Shown here piece by piece: positions 1 through 9,181 of a DNA stretch of 64,000 bases; the stretch's first letter is position 1, and each line of letters starts with the position of its first letter. A model generated the notes under the pieces. The model saw nothing but the letters and a program-made list of their open reading frames with translations, did not search any database and had not been told where the DNA came from. Position numbers and translations under genes: made by a program. Source of the stretch: CALFVT01 sp039989855 (GTDB lineage Bacteria > Pseudomonadota > Alphaproteobacteria > Caulobacterales > Maricaulaceae); NCBI GenBank assembly GCA_039989855.1, contig JBDXGZ010000008.1, forward strand, positions 268,983 through 332,982, written 5' to 3'.

Positions 1-2705
1 GGCGAGGACGTATTACCTGTGACCCCGCTCCAGCGCGTGCGGGAACGGTTGACCAAACGCTCTCGGCACGTGCCTCTGTTGAGAGCTTTATGGGAACAGC
101 TCAAGCGTCCGATTTTAACACGATCTCAAACCAAGTCACTATGCCTCAAGATGATTTCGGTTTTCGACGTTTCATCCTACATTATGCCCACCTTGCGAAA
201 CTATCTGGCGGTGTCGATAACTTCCTCATTGGGTCTGAACTTAGAGGGCTAACACAGGTTAGAGACGATAATGATGATTTTCCATTCGTAGAAGCTTTAG
301 CGGAGTTGGCTCAAGATGTAAGAACCGTCTTGGGTGCGAATGCGGGAATAACTTACGCGGCCGATTGGTCTGAATATTTTGGCTATCATCCGCAAGACGG
401 GTCTGGAGATGTCTTCTTTCACCTCGACCCTTTATGGAGCCATCCCGCGATTAGCGCCGTCGGTATTGATAGCTATATTCCCTTATCGGATTGGCGGGAC
501 GGGGAACATTTAGACGGGCAAAATTATGATGATGAATATAGCTTGGACTACCTGCAATCAAATGTTTTAGGCGGCGAAGGTTATGATTGGTTTTATGCCT
601 CGCAGAAAGATAGAGCTAGCCAAACCAGAACGCCGATTATGGACGGACTAAATAACCAAGACTGGGTATTTCGTTTTAAGGACATGCAAAATTGGTGGAG
701 CAACCCGCATTATAACCGCAAGGACGGTGTAGTCGCCTCTCAGCCAACGGCATGGTCGGCGCAATCGAAACCTATTTGGTTGACAGAGTTAGGATGCCCC
801 GCGATTGATAAAGGTGGCAACCAACCCAACGTCTTTGTTGACCCTAAAAGTAGCGAAAGCTTCACACCTTATTTCTCAAATGGTAATCGTGATGACCTAA
901 TACAACGTCGTTATATTGAAGCCTATCTTAGCTTCTGGGATGAGACGAACGGCAAAAATCTTCTGTCCACAATTTATAATGGGCCGATGATTGATTTATC
1001 GCACTCAAGTGTTTGGACTTGGGACGCACGGCCCTTTCCAGATTTCCCCTCTCGTAATGAGATTTGGGCAGACGGAGAAAATTGGCGTTTGGGGCATTGG
1101 CTCACAGGGCGGACGGGCTTGGTGCCATTGTCCGACGTTGTTGACCAATTAGCGCAAGATGCAGGTCTTGAGGCTTTAGATGTAAGCCGTGTCTCTGGCC
1201 TCGTTGAAGGTTATGTTGTTGACCGCCCGATGACCGCTAGGGCGGCACTAGAGCCTCTCTCTTTGCTTTATGGATTTAACGTTATTGAAACCGCAGAGGC
1301 GCTTCGGTTCGTTTCTGATGGGTTTGAGACTATCACGGATTTAACGGCTCAAGATATTGTTGACGGAGACGAAAATGCCCCAAGACTATCGCGGACTGAT
1401 AGCGAGTCTGACTTGTTGGATGTGCGGCTGCAATTCATTGACGGGGCACAGGATTACCAACTCGGCTCATTCTCTCTTCGTAACAGGTTCGCAGAAACCG
1501 TACGTGTGTTGGATATATCCGTCCCGATGGTACTGTCTCGACCAATGGCGAGTTGGGCGGCAGAAACGCTTTTGGAGAAATCTATTATCAACCGTGAAGC
1601 CATGTCCTTTGCTATGTCTCCGCAGAGGATTGATCTTGAAGTGGGTGATATTATTCGGCTGCCAGATGATGAGGCGCTTTGGCGTATCGAGAGTCTTCGC
1701 GTTGAGCGCGCACAATATGAGGTTCGAACTATACGGGTTTCGCCGCAACGTCAAATAACAAATGAAGCCTCTTTCCCCGAGACCTTACAATCTACACCGC
1801 AGACACCGAGGCCATTTCCGGTTGTTCTCGATGTCCCACATATTGAAAGCCACCTTGGGGTCGGTGGTGAGATAATGGGGCCTTTGGCTGGAGTACGGTT
1901 TGTGCCTTTCTCACCGGTTGATATTTCCATTGAAAACTCAATTTCGACGGTGACAGCCTCCACTCACATAGGGGTGTTGTCATCACCTTTGACCTCTGGT
2001 CCTGTAGGCCGAATAGACCGCGGTACAAAAGTAGATCTTACGTTGCTTAACGGTGTTTTATCTTCGCTTGACGATATGGATTTTCTGGCCGGGGGGCATG
2101 TATTTGCAGTTGAAACAGAGCTAGGATGGGAACTGTTAAGTGCGCAAGCGGCGGAGCTGATTGGTAACCGCACGTACCGCCTGTCTAACCTCATACGTGG
2201 ATTGGCTGGCACGGACGCTGATATGATGGACACTGTGCCCGCAGGGTCACAGGTGGTGCGTCTCTCTGGCCCGCAAGCTATTGGGACTGGGCTTGACAGG
2301 TTACCCTTGTCAAATGACCTGATAGGGAGTGATGTTAGTGTTAGTGCGGTATCTCGAATGCGCCAAAGCCTTCTGCAATCTATTCCCTATACGGCCCGTC
2401 ACCTGAGGCCATTGTCACCAGTGCACGGGGTATATAATCAAACCACGCGGCAGGTGAGCTGGATCCGCCGCACACGCCTTGATGGTGATAATTGGACGGG
2501 CCTTGATGTGCCGCTCGGTGAGGCCGAAGAGCTTTATGAGCTTAATATTTATGACGGAGATAGCCTCATTGAAACCCATGTCGTTCACACAATTGCGTAT
2601 GAATTACCCGTGGCTCTAGCGACGCAGGCGACACATATCACCATCGCGCAAGGCTCTAATATTTACGGTTTTGGGCCGTCTTTAAACATTCCGCTCATCC
2701 CATAG
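1..2705 (+). CDS. Gene transfer agent host-specificity / tail tip protein (RcGTA gp15-like), 5' end outside window
   Basis: Open from the left edge in the frame whose first full codon is at base 3, so the start lies upstream; about 900 residues are visible. The first visible residues (GRITCDPAPARAGTVD) match the conserved stretch before the GTA TIM-barrel domain. A glycoside-hydrolase-like TIM barrel follows (ITYAADWSEYFGY, GIDSYIPLSDWRDG, WLTELGCPA), ending near WTWDARPFPDFP. After it comes a region like the phage-tail_3 family and a mixed C-terminus. In Rhodobacter capsulatus GTA this is the large, last-but-few tail protein of the head-tail cluster, thought to contact or digest the cell surface. 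The gene is intact to its stop. No other GTA gene lies to the right, so this marks the 3' end of the cluster. Family assignment is by recognition of these motifs. Confidence 0.88.
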   Translation, partial: RGRITCDPAPARAGTVDQTLSARASVESFMGTAQASDFNTISNQVTMPQDDFGFRRFILHYAHLAKLSGGVDNFLIGSELRGLTQVRDDNDDFPFVEALAELAQDVRTVLGANAGITYAADWSEYFGYHPQDGSGDVFFHLDPLWSHPAISAVGIDSYIPLSDWRDGEHLDGQNYDDEYSLDYLQSNVLGGEGYDWFYASQKDRASQTRTPIMDGLNNQDWVFRFKDMQNWWSNPHYNRKDGVVASQPTAWSAQSKPIWLTELGCPAIDKGGNQPNVFVDPKSSESFTPYFSNGNRDDLIQRRYIEAYLSFWDETNGKNLLSTIYNGPMIDLSHSSVWTWDARPFPDFPSRNEIWADGENWRLGHWLTGRTGLVPLSDVVDQLAQDAGLEALDVSRVSGLVEGYVVDRPMTARAALEPLSLLYGFNVIETAEALRFVSDGFETITDLTAQDIVDGDENAPRLSRTDSESDLLDVRLQFIDGAQDYQLGSFSLRNRFAETVRVLDISVPMVLSRPMASWAAETLLEKSIINREAMSFAMSPQRIDLEVGDIIRLPDDEALWRIESLRVERAQYEVRTIRVSPQRQITNEASFPETLQSTPQTPRPFPVVLDVPHIESHLGVGGEIMGPLAGVRFVPFSPVDISIENSISTVTASTHIGVLSSPLTSGPVGRIDRGTKVDLTLLNGVLSSLDDMDFLAGGHVFAVETELGWELLSAQAAELIGNRTYRLSNLIRGLAGTDADMMDTVPAGSQVVRLSGPQAIGTGLDRLPLSNDLIGSDVSVSAVSRMRQSLLQSIPYTARHLRPLSPVHGVYNQTTRQVSWIRRTRLDGDNWTGLDVPLGEAEELYELNIYDGDSLIETHVVHTIAYELPVALATQATHITIAQGSNIYGFGPSLNIPLIP

Positions 2706-2753
2706 CTTGCAATCGTATATATTCGTCCCACATAAGGGGCGGAGGTATACGGA

Positions 2754-3674
2754 ATGGCCAAAGATCCTTATAAGTTATTAGGTGTCACGAAAGATGCAGA
2801 CGAGGGGGGCATTCGCTCAGCTTATCGTAAGTTAGCGAAGAAATATCACCCTGATGTTAATTCGAGCGCCGCTGCGGGCGAAAAGTTTAAAGAAATTACG
2901 GCTGCCTATAATCTTCTCTCTAATCCAGAACTGAAAGCTCAATATGATAATGGGCACGTCGATGCCAATGGTCAGCAAAACCCATTTGGAGGGTTCGGGG
3001 GAACTGGGCGAGCGCAAAGCCCTTTTGCTAAAGCTCAAATGGGCGGTAATTTTGATGATATGGGCGGTATCCTAGAAAGCCTTTTTGGTATGCAAATGGG
3101 CGGTGGCTCACCCTTCGGTGGCCGTGGGCAGGCCGCGCAGAGACATTCACCTAAAAACGGTAAAAATGTGCGATACCGCGTCAAAATATCCTTCATGGAG
3201 GCTTGGTCAGGCCTGTCTAAAACTATCAAACCCAAATCAGGGGCGGCAATAAAAGTAAAGATTTCCGCAGGCACAACAAGTGGGGATCAGCTGACGGTCA
3301 AAGGGCGCGGGCAAGCGGGGCAGTACGGTGGTACGCGCGGCGATGCCATCATTGATATCAGTGTTGGTACGCATAAATTGTACCGCTATGATGGGGTTAA
3401 AACCTACCTTGACCTCCCTGTTACGCTGAACGAAGCCGTATCTGGCGCAAAAATTAAGTTAAAACTTCCTTCTGGGGATTTGAATGTTTCGCTCCCAAAA
3501 GGTGACAGGCTAGGTCAAAAGCTTCGTCTTAAGGGGCGCGGTGTAAAGGAAACAGACCTTATTATTCAGCCTGTGGTTCAAATTGATAGCTTGACAGTGA
3601 ACGCCTTGAAAGGCGTGAAATTACCCAAAAAACAAAACCTTTCTAGTGACATAAGAGCCGAATTGTATAATTAA
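2754..3674 (+). CDS. DnaJ-family co-chaperone of the CbpA type (J domain, no zinc finger)
   Basis: 306 residues. A J domain occupies residues 1-70 with the HPD motif at 32-34, which stimulates the DnaK ATPase. A Gly/Phe/Met-rich linker follows (about 75-130), then a DnaJ C-terminal substrate-binding domain from about 138 (KNVRYRVKISFMEAWSG) to the end. The four CxxCxGxG zinc repeats of true DnaJ are absent, so it is a CbpA/DjlA-like helper. The start has a purine-rich site (GGGGCGGAGG) just upstream. It follows the GTA tail gene by 48 bases in the same direction and could be read from the same transcript; whether it has any role with GTA is unknown. Confidence 0.9.
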   Translation: MAKDPYKLLGVTKDADEGGIRSAYRKLAKKYHPDVNSSAAAGEKFKEITAAYNLLSNPELKAQYDNGHVDANGQQNPFGGFGGTGRAQSPFAKAQMGGNFDDMGGILESLFGMQMGGGSPFGGRGQAAQRHSPKNGKNVRYRVKISFMEAWSGLSKTIKPKSGAAIKVKISAGTTSGDQLTVKGRGQAGQYGGTRGDAIIDISVGTHKLYRYDGVKTYLDLPVTLNEAVSGAKIKLKLPSGDLNVSLPKGDRLGQKLRLKGRGVKETDLIIQPVVQIDSLTVNALKGVKLPKKQNLSSDIRAELYN

Positions 3675-3723
3675 CCTCTCCAGAACATTACATTCAGCTT
3701 AGGTTCAGGGGCGTCGAACTATA

Positions 3724-4038
3724 TTGTCTATTATGCGTAGATATAGCTATATATCAGTCTTTATTGTGGCTTTTTTGTCATTCACTTTTGCAGCATCAGC
3801 AGAGGCTTCAACTGTTCGTAAGCACAAAAGTGAATACCGCTATGTGAAAACATATCAAAAAGTGGCCCAAAAACGTATTTCTGCCAGCCAAGCAAAATCT
3901 ATTGCGAGCAAAAAGGTTCGTAATGCACAAGTTTTAGATGTTGCCTTAAATGGTAATGTTTACAAGGTTCGCATGCAGAAAAAAAATGGCCGTATTGTAG
4001 ATGTTTATGTTGACGCGACAACAGGACGTGTCCGATAG
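3724..4038 (+). CDS. Small secreted PepSY-domain protein
   Basis: About 104 residues. The N-terminus is a signal peptide (RRYSYISVFIVAFLSFTF, then AASAEA) predicting export to the periplasm. Residues 50-104 form one PepSY repeat: ISASQAKSIASKKV, then a strand-rich half ending DVYVDATTGRVR. PepSY domains are known as inhibitory or sensory modules outside the cytoplasm. The start is uncertain: a TTG at 3724 lies 12 bases after an AGGGG site, and an ATG at 3733 lies 21 bases after it; both give the same signal peptide. The next genes, 50 bases on and in the same direction, are a response regulator and a histidine kinase. The likely role, by inference, is a periplasmic partner or target of that system. 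Confidence 0.8.
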   Translation: MSIMRRYSYISVFIVAFLSFTFAASAEASTVRKHKSEYRYVKTYQKVAQKRISASQAKSIASKKVRNAQVLDVALNGNVYKVRMQKKNGRIVDVYVDATTGRVR

Positions 4039-4087
4039 TCTTTTTCTAAATGATTATGTATAAATAATGGCCCCTCAGGAGAACTGC

Positions 4088-4768
4088 ATGCGTATACTTA
4101 TCGTAGAAGATGATGCTGATCTATCGCGTCAGCTTTCCGAATCTCTCAAGGATGCTGGTTACGCCGTTGATGTCGCCAATGATGGGGAAGAAGGTCACTT
4201 TCTCGGTGATACGGAACCTTATGACGCAGTTGTCCTCGATCTCGGTCTGCCACAAATTGATGGTATTAGTATCTTGCAAAAATGGCGCACGGATGGCCGG
4301 AAGTTTCCCGTTATTATCTTAACGGCGCGGGATCAGTGGAGTGAAAAAGTCGCTGGGTTTGATGCTGGAGCTGATGATTACTTAACTAAACCGTTCCACT
4401 CGGAAGAACTTTTAGCGCGTTTGCGGGCGCTTGTTCGCCGTGCGGCAGGACACACAACGGACTCGATTGATATTGGCTCGCTCCATGTAGATAATCGTGC
4501 TGCGAGAGCTTTCGTCGATGGTATGCCGATCAAACTCACATCACATGAATTTCGTCTTTTGTCATATATGGCTATGCACAAAGGCCGTGTGATTTCGCGT
4601 ACTGAACTCGTCGAGCATATTTATGATCAAGACTTTGACCGCGATTCGAATACAATTGAAGTTTTTGTCGGACGCTTACGCCGTAAAATAGGGACTGACC
4701 GTATTGAGACGGTTCGAGGTCTTGGATACCGCTTAGCGGACCCAGATCAAGGCAATAGCGAAGAATAA
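4088..4768 (+). CDS. OmpR-family response regulator (FeuP/PhoP-like)
   Basis: 226 residues. The receiver domain has the acidic pocket EDD at 7-9, the phospho-acceptor Asp51 (VVLDLGLP), and the conserved Thr/Lys (LTA, TKPF). A winged-helix DNA-binding domain follows (about 130-220; SHEFRLLSYMA, DRDSNTIEVFVGRLRRKI). An in-frame ATG exists at 4067, but a clear CAGGAG site lies between it and the ATG at 4088, seven bases before the latter, so 4088 is chosen. The EEGHFLGDTEPYD stretch resembles FeuP of rhizobia and brucellae, where FeuP/FeuQ controls osmo-adaptive glucan export; the target here is unknown. Its kinase starts 36 bases downstream. Confidence 0.92.
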   Translation: MRILIVEDDADLSRQLSESLKDAGYAVDVANDGEEGHFLGDTEPYDAVVLDLGLPQIDGISILQKWRTDGRKFPVIILTARDQWSEKVAGFDAGADDYLTKPFHSEELLARLRALVRRAAGHTTDSIDIGSLHVDNRAARAFVDGMPIKLTSHEFRLLSYMAMHKGRVISRTELVEHIYDQDFDRDSNTIEVFVGRLRRKIGTDRIETVRGLGYRLADPDQGNSEE

Positions 4769-4804
4769 ACTTTCTGATTAGAACGCCTCTTGGTAACGTA
4801 ACCC

Positions 4805-6232
4805 ATGTCATCAGTGGACCCCCATAAGCTTTCACGTGATTCAACATCACTTGCCATGCGCCTTGTTAGAAGCGCCATATTTTGGGCTGTGCCCTTTTTG
4901 CTTATATCTGCACTGACTATTTTGTGGTTTTACCGTAGCTCTACGCTGGCCCTTTTTGATGACCCTTTAGACGCAACCGTGACGTCGCTGGTCGCGGCAT
5001 CTAATTCTGAACTCTCAAAAGATAATCCCGAACAGATCTTATCTCTTGCTCGAGAACCGTTAGACCCGCGCTATCAGCAAGCTTTGTCGGGGCGTTATTG
5101 GTTGATAGGACAGATATACCGCGATGGCCGTATATTACCTGTTCGGGCCTCTCGGTCTATGGCAGGGGAGACACTGGCATTAGAGGCCAATAATGCGGCG
5201 ACTTTATACGAAAACCCAAGTGAAGTTTTACGATCCCAGACAGCCGGCCCGGATAATGAACCTCTAAGGTTTTCGGCACGAATGGCTTTCTTGCCGGGCC
5301 TCGAAGACACACCTCTTGTGATGATAGCGGCGGCGGATAGCCGTGCGGCGAGTCGTGCGATTTTGCGCTTTGCACTCTTAGTGATTGCTGTGATGCTTTT
5401 ATTGATTATTGGTGTCTTTACCGCCGTTTTTATGCAGGTGCGAATTGGTCTTAAACCGTTATTTGATTTAAGCCGTCAAGTGGTCGACGTTAAAGAGGGG
5501 CGGGAAATCCGCGTGTCGGGTCATTACCCGAATGAAATTTACCCTCTTGCGAATGAACTCAATGGCTTGATTGATCATAATGCGGATGTGGTGAAGCGCG
5601 CGCGCACGCATGTGTCTAATTTGGCTCATGCGCTTAAAACGCCAATAGCTGTTTTGCAAAACGAATCTGAGCAAAATAAATCGCCTTTATCTTCCATTGT
5701 AACGCGCCAGACGGCGACGATGCGAAAGCAAGTGGAGCACCATCTTCAGAGAGCTAGAGCTGCCACACGAGGTCAATTAATCGGAACCGTTACTGAGGTG
5801 CCGCCAATTATCGAAGGTATGGTGCGGACGATGCCGAGAATATATAGACATAAGGATGTCAAAGTCGTCACAGATGTTAATACTGATTTGGTGTTCCGCG
5901 GAGAGAAACGTGATTTGGATGAAATGCTTGGAAATTTGATTGATAATGCGTTCAAGTGGACAAAGTCTGAGGTATCTATTGTGGCTCAAAATTCTGAATT
6001 CGATGAAAGTATGATGGAAATTACGATTTCTGATAACGGGCGCGGCATTGCGAAGGAAGATTATGCGCAGGCGATAAAGCGCGGTATGCGTCTGGATGAA
6101 ACGACGCCTGGTACTGGCTTTGGCTTAGCGATTGTTGATGATTTAGCTCGGGCTTATAAAGGCAGCGTGGCTCTCGGGCAGGCGGACTCGGGGGGGCTAA
6201 GTGTGACGTTGACCCTACCACGGCGCGTATAA
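4805..6232 (+). CDS. Sensor histidine kinase (FeuQ/PhoQ-like), partner of the upstream regulator
   Basis: 475 residues. Two membrane helices (about 19-43 and 187-210) flank a periplasmic sensor of about 140 residues. A HAMP-like linker follows, then the phospho-acceptor His275 in SNLAHALKTPIAVLQNE, the H-box form typical of PhoQ/FeuQ kinases. The ATPase domain has an N box (NLIDNAFKW), G1 (DNGRGI) and G2 (PGTGFGLAIVDDLA). It is transcribed with the PepSY protein and the response regulator. A periplasmic PepSY protein plus a large periplasmic sensor suggests envelope sensing, but no ligand can be read from the sequence. Confidence 0.9.
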   Translation: MSSVDPHKLSRDSTSLAMRLVRSAIFWAVPFLLISALTILWFYRSSTLALFDDPLDATVTSLVAASNSELSKDNPEQILSLAREPLDPRYQQALSGRYWLIGQIYRDGRILPVRASRSMAGETLALEANNAATLYENPSEVLRSQTAGPDNEPLRFSARMAFLPGLEDTPLVMIAAADSRAASRAILRFALLVIAVMLLLIIGVFTAVFMQVRIGLKPLFDLSRQVVDVKEGREIRVSGHYPNEIYPLANELNGLIDHNADVVKRARTHVSNLAHALKTPIAVLQNESEQNKSPLSSIVTRQTATMRKQVEHHLQRARAATRGQLIGTVTEVPPIIEGMVRTMPRIYRHKDVKVVTDVNTDLVFRGEKRDLDEMLGNLIDNAFKWTKSEVSIVAQNSEFDESMMEITISDNGRGIAKEDYAQAIKRGMRLDETTPGTGFGLAIVDDLARAYKGSVALGQADSGGLSVTLTLPRRV

Positions 6233-6244
6233 AGGCTTAGGCTT

Positions 6245-6886
6245 ATGACAGAGCAACCCAGACATCTCGAAGATCGTGAAAGCGACGGTGAGCGAGAATA
6301 TTCTCCGAGCGCAGAGCGCAACACGCCGCCCCTGTTAGAGCAATTATCGCAGCGGTGGCCTGCAGCTGCGCGGGTTCTTGAAATTGCGTCTGGAACGGGA
6401 CAACACGCTGTGGCCTTTTGTAAAGCACGTTCTGATATTACGTGGCAGACATCCGATCCTTACGCACCGTCCCGAGCCTCACAAGATGCGTGGGCAATAG
6501 AGGCCGCAGGCCAAATCAAACCATCCTTAGACCTTGATGTAACCCGCGAGGCGTGGTGGGCTGAGCTTGGGAGGTTTGACGCGATGTTTTGCGCGAATAT
6601 GATCCATATTTCGCCGTCCACGACTGTGACAGGCCTGGCAGACGGCGCCTCGGGATGCCTCACGGAGTCGGGCGAGTTCTATTTATACGGCCCGTTCCTT
6701 GAAGGCGCGGAGACGGCGGAGTCTAACCAGAAATTTGATGAAAATTTGAAGCAAAGAAATTCCGACTGGGGTGTCAGAAATTTATCGGATGTTAAGCATA
6801 TATTTGCCACTCGCGGGTTAAAATTGAGTGAGCGGATCATTATGCCCAAAGAGAACCGTCTTTTGGTGTTTAAAAGATCCCCATAA
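6245..6886 (+). CDS. DUF938 family protein, methyltransferase-like fold
   Basis: 213 residues. It matches the DUF938 family through its N-terminal signature (SPSAERNTPPLLEQL) followed by a SAM-binding motif I (VLEIASGTGQHAVAF, about residues 45-59) and a later strand DAMFCANMIHISP. Members look like class I SAM-dependent methyltransferases, but no substrate is established for them. It starts 12 bases after the histidine kinase stop and may be co-transcribed with it; nothing in the sequence ties it to signalling. The C-terminus (RIIMPKENRLLVFKR) is typical of the family, so the gene is complete. Confidence 0.85.
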   Translation: MTEQPRHLEDRESDGEREYSPSAERNTPPLLEQLSQRWPAAARVLEIASGTGQHAVAFCKARSDITWQTSDPYAPSRASQDAWAIEAAGQIKPSLDLDVTREAWWAELGRFDAMFCANMIHISPSTTVTGLADGASGCLTESGEFYLYGPFLEGAETAESNQKFDENLKQRNSDWGVRNLSDVKHIFATRGLKLSERIIMPKENRLLVFKRSP

Positions 6887-6889
6887 TCG

Positions 6890-6920
6890 ACCAATTATGA
6901 CCATTTTGTCATAATTTGGT
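6890..6920. promoter_or_regulatory. Imperfect inverted repeat upstream of the DegP-type protease gene
   Basis: ACCAATTATGAC (6890-6901) faces GTCATAATTTGGT (6908-6920) across six bases; the arms match except for one extra T. It lies 53 bases before the protease start and just after the preceding stop codon. There is no T-run, so a terminator is unlikely. An operator for the envelope-stress genes that follow is possible. Confidence 0.5.
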
Positions 6921-6973
6921 CAGAATTAGGATAGGCGCACTCGGGCAAATATCCAGAACATTGGGAGATTAAC

Positions 6974-8446
6974 GTGGCTTCACGAAATCTAAATCGATAT
7001 TTCAAACAAGGGATTGCAGGCCTAGCTCTGGCGGCTGCGATATCCATATCTGCGAACGCGCAAGTTTTTCCGACATCTGCGGAAACAACAAAATTACCGG
7101 CACCGACTATCGCAGGACCGATTACACCTACGGCTGTGAATGCACAGGCGGTTGGGTTGCCATCTATCGCAGATTTGGTCGAATCCGTTACCCCAGCGGT
7201 TGTGAATGTTATCGCTCGATTGTCTGATGGTCAGACAACATCTGAAGGGCAAGGCTCTGGCTTTATTATTTCTGCTGCGGGTGAGGTCGTAACGAATTTT
7301 CATGTTATTGAAGGTGCCACGACTATATCAATCGCCTTTGGTAATGGCGTTGAATACCCTGTATCAGTTATCGGTACAGATGAGGAAACGGACTTAGCCG
7401 TTTTGAAAATACAAGCCAATCATGCCTTTCCTTACGTGGAGTGGCACAACGGTAAGGACGTAAGAATTGGTGAATGGGTTGTCGCTATCGGTAATCCATT
7501 CGGTATTGGTCAATCAACAAGTTTAGGTGTCATTTCAGCCATTGGCCGCGAGCGCGTCGATAGCGGGGCCTTTGTTGAATATATCCAAACAGACGCAACC
7601 ATTAACAGAGGTAACTCTGGTGGACCCTTATTTGATTTACACGGTCATGTTGTTGGCGTGAACTCTGCGATTTATTCTCCGACAGGAGCCAGTGTCGGCA
7701 TTGCCTTTGTCATTCCGCATTACACAGCGGCAGGCATAATTGATAATTTAAGACGAGACGGCGTCATTAATAGAGGATTTTTGGGCGCGGCCCTTCGTTC
7801 GGCTGAATATACGGCTGAGAGTGATCCAACCTTTAAAAGTGGTGGGGCGACAGTTAATAGCGTTGTCCCAGGCAGTCCTGCGGAACAATACGGCCTTCAG
7901 ATTGACGATGTTATCCTAAGTGTAAACGGCGTGGCGACACGCAATTCGACAGAAGCGACCCGGGAAATTGCAAAATCTCGCACGGGAGATAAAGTCACAT
8001 TTGTAGTTGAACGCGTTGAGAAGCTTCAAGAAATAAACGTTATTGTTGGTGAACGCCCCGGCAAAGAGCAATTAGACCGAATTGCAGCGGGACAAACGGG
8101 CTATGCGCCACCTCAGAGGTCTCAAGGACCTTCGGTTACAAAACCCGCAATTAATTTAGATACGGGCGTTCGAGTTGTTGACCTAAGTTCGACGTTTCGT
8201 GATGCGATAGGTATGCGCCCCGATCAAGTTGGGGTTTATGTGGAATCTGTTGATCAGGCAACACAGGCCCCGGGGGCAGGCTTTCGTGCAGGCATGGTCT
8301 TGTTAGAGGCTGAAGGCCAATCAATTGCTGACTCATCGACATTCAAGACAATTATTTTAAATGCCAAATCGGCAAAACAACGAAATTTAAGTGTCAAAGC
8401 TCGGCGCCGTAATGGCTCTGAGACATATTTGAGCTTACCATTGTAA
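6974..8446 (+). CDS. Periplasmic Do/DegP-type serine protease with two PDZ domains
   Basis: 490 residues, GTG start with a GGGAGA site six bases before it. A signal peptide (residues 1-30, cut near ANAQ) sends it to the periplasm. The trypsin-like domain carries the triad His110 (TNFHVIEG), Asp140 (ETDLAVLK) and Ser215 (RGNSGGPLF). PDZ1 spans roughly 265-360 (VPGSPAEQYGLQIDDVILSVNG) and a more divergent PDZ2 the last 90 residues. The family degrades or refolds damaged envelope proteins. It is followed 32 bases later by a response regulator/histidine kinase pair and glnE, all in one direction. An arrangement of HtrA protease with its own two-component pair suggests that the pair responds to envelope stress (inference). 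Confidence 0.94.
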   Translation: MASRNLNRYFKQGIAGLALAAAISISANAQVFPTSAETTKLPAPTIAGPITPTAVNAQAVGLPSIADLVESVTPAVVNVIARLSDGQTTSEGQGSGFIISAAGEVVTNFHVIEGATTISIAFGNGVEYPVSVIGTDEETDLAVLKIQANHAFPYVEWHNGKDVRIGEWVVAIGNPFGIGQSTSLGVISAIGRERVDSGAFVEYIQTDATINRGNSGGPLFDLHGHVVGVNSAIYSPTGASVGIAFVIPHYTAAGIIDNLRRDGVINRGFLGAALRSAEYTAESDPTFKSGGATVNSVVPGSPAEQYGLQIDDVILSVNGVATRNSTEATREIAKSRTGDKVTFVVERVEKLQEINVIVGERPGKEQLDRIAAGQTGYAPPQRSQGPSVTKPAINLDTGVRVVDLSSTFRDAIGMRPDQVGVYVESVDQATQAPGAGFRAGMVLLEAEGQSIADSSTFKTIILNAKSAKQRNLSVKARRRNGSETYLSLPL

Positions 8447-8478
8447 TCAAAGGCGAGGGCCAGATGCAGGAGAAAACT

Positions 8479-9150
8479 ATGCGCATACTAGTTGTTGAAG
8501 ATGATGTTGTTGCAGCGGATTATGTCCGTAAAGGCTTGATGGAAGCTGGACATGTCGTTGACTTAGCAGCTGATGGCGATCTGGGTCTGGAAATGGCGAA
8601 ATCCGCTGATTATGATGCGTTGGTTCTTGATCGGATGCTGCCGAAACGCGATGGTTTGGATATATTAAAATCGCTTCGCGATGACGGTGATAAGACTCCT
8701 GTTCTCATTCTTTCTGCCTTGGGCGAAGTGGACCATAAGGTTGAAGGATTACGGGCAGGTGGTGATGACTATCTGGCGAAACCCTATTCATTCACAGAAC
8801 TGTTGGCCCGCGTCGAGGCGATTGGCCGCCGAAGCGACCCTCATGCCGCGGTGACGAAACTTACTGTTGGTGAGCTTGAAATGGACCTCTTGGCGCGGAC
8901 GGTACGGCGTGAAGGTCAAAAAATATTACTTCAACCGCGTGAGTTTAGATTGCTTGAATGCCTCATGCGTAATGCAGGTCGGGTGGTGACACGGACCATG
9001 TTGCTTGAAAAAGTTTGGGACTATCATTTTGACCCCCAAACAAATGTCATTGATGTCCATATCTCTCGCCTTCGCGGGAAGATCGATAAAGAGTTTGAAA
9101 CGCCTCTGCTACACACAGTTCGTGGTGCAGGCTACCGTTTACAGGTTTAG
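8479..9150 (+). CDS. OmpR-family response regulator downstream of the protease
   Basis: 223 residues. The receiver domain has EDD at 7-9, phospho-acceptor Asp51 (LVLDRMLP) and Lys in AKPYSF. The winged helix ends the protein (LQPREFRLLECLM, TNVIDVHISRLRGKI). The residues around the acceptor (DRMLPKRDG) are like CopR/CzcR/PetR-type regulators. An ATG at 8464 is in frame, but a CAGGAG site sits just inside it and seven bases before the ATG at 8479, so the latter is the likely start; the other regulator in this window shows the same pattern. Its kinase follows after 31 bases. Confidence 0.92.
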   Translation: MRILVVEDDVVAADYVRKGLMEAGHVVDLAADGDLGLEMAKSADYDALVLDRMLPKRDGLDILKSLRDDGDKTPVLILSALGEVDHKVEGLRAGGDDYLAKPYSFTELLARVEAIGRRSDPHAAVTKLTVGELEMDLLARTVRREGQKILLQPREFRLLECLMRNAGRVVTRTMLLEKVWDYHFDPQTNVIDVHISRLRGKIDKEFETPLLHTVRGAGYRLQV

Positions 9151-9181
9151 ACTTGCGGGATAGGGCCGCGCGGCCTAGTTT

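Noticed and set aside
6890..6920. Terminator after the DUF938 gene
   Set aside because: The inverted repeat is AT-rich with no following T-run; better read as a control site.
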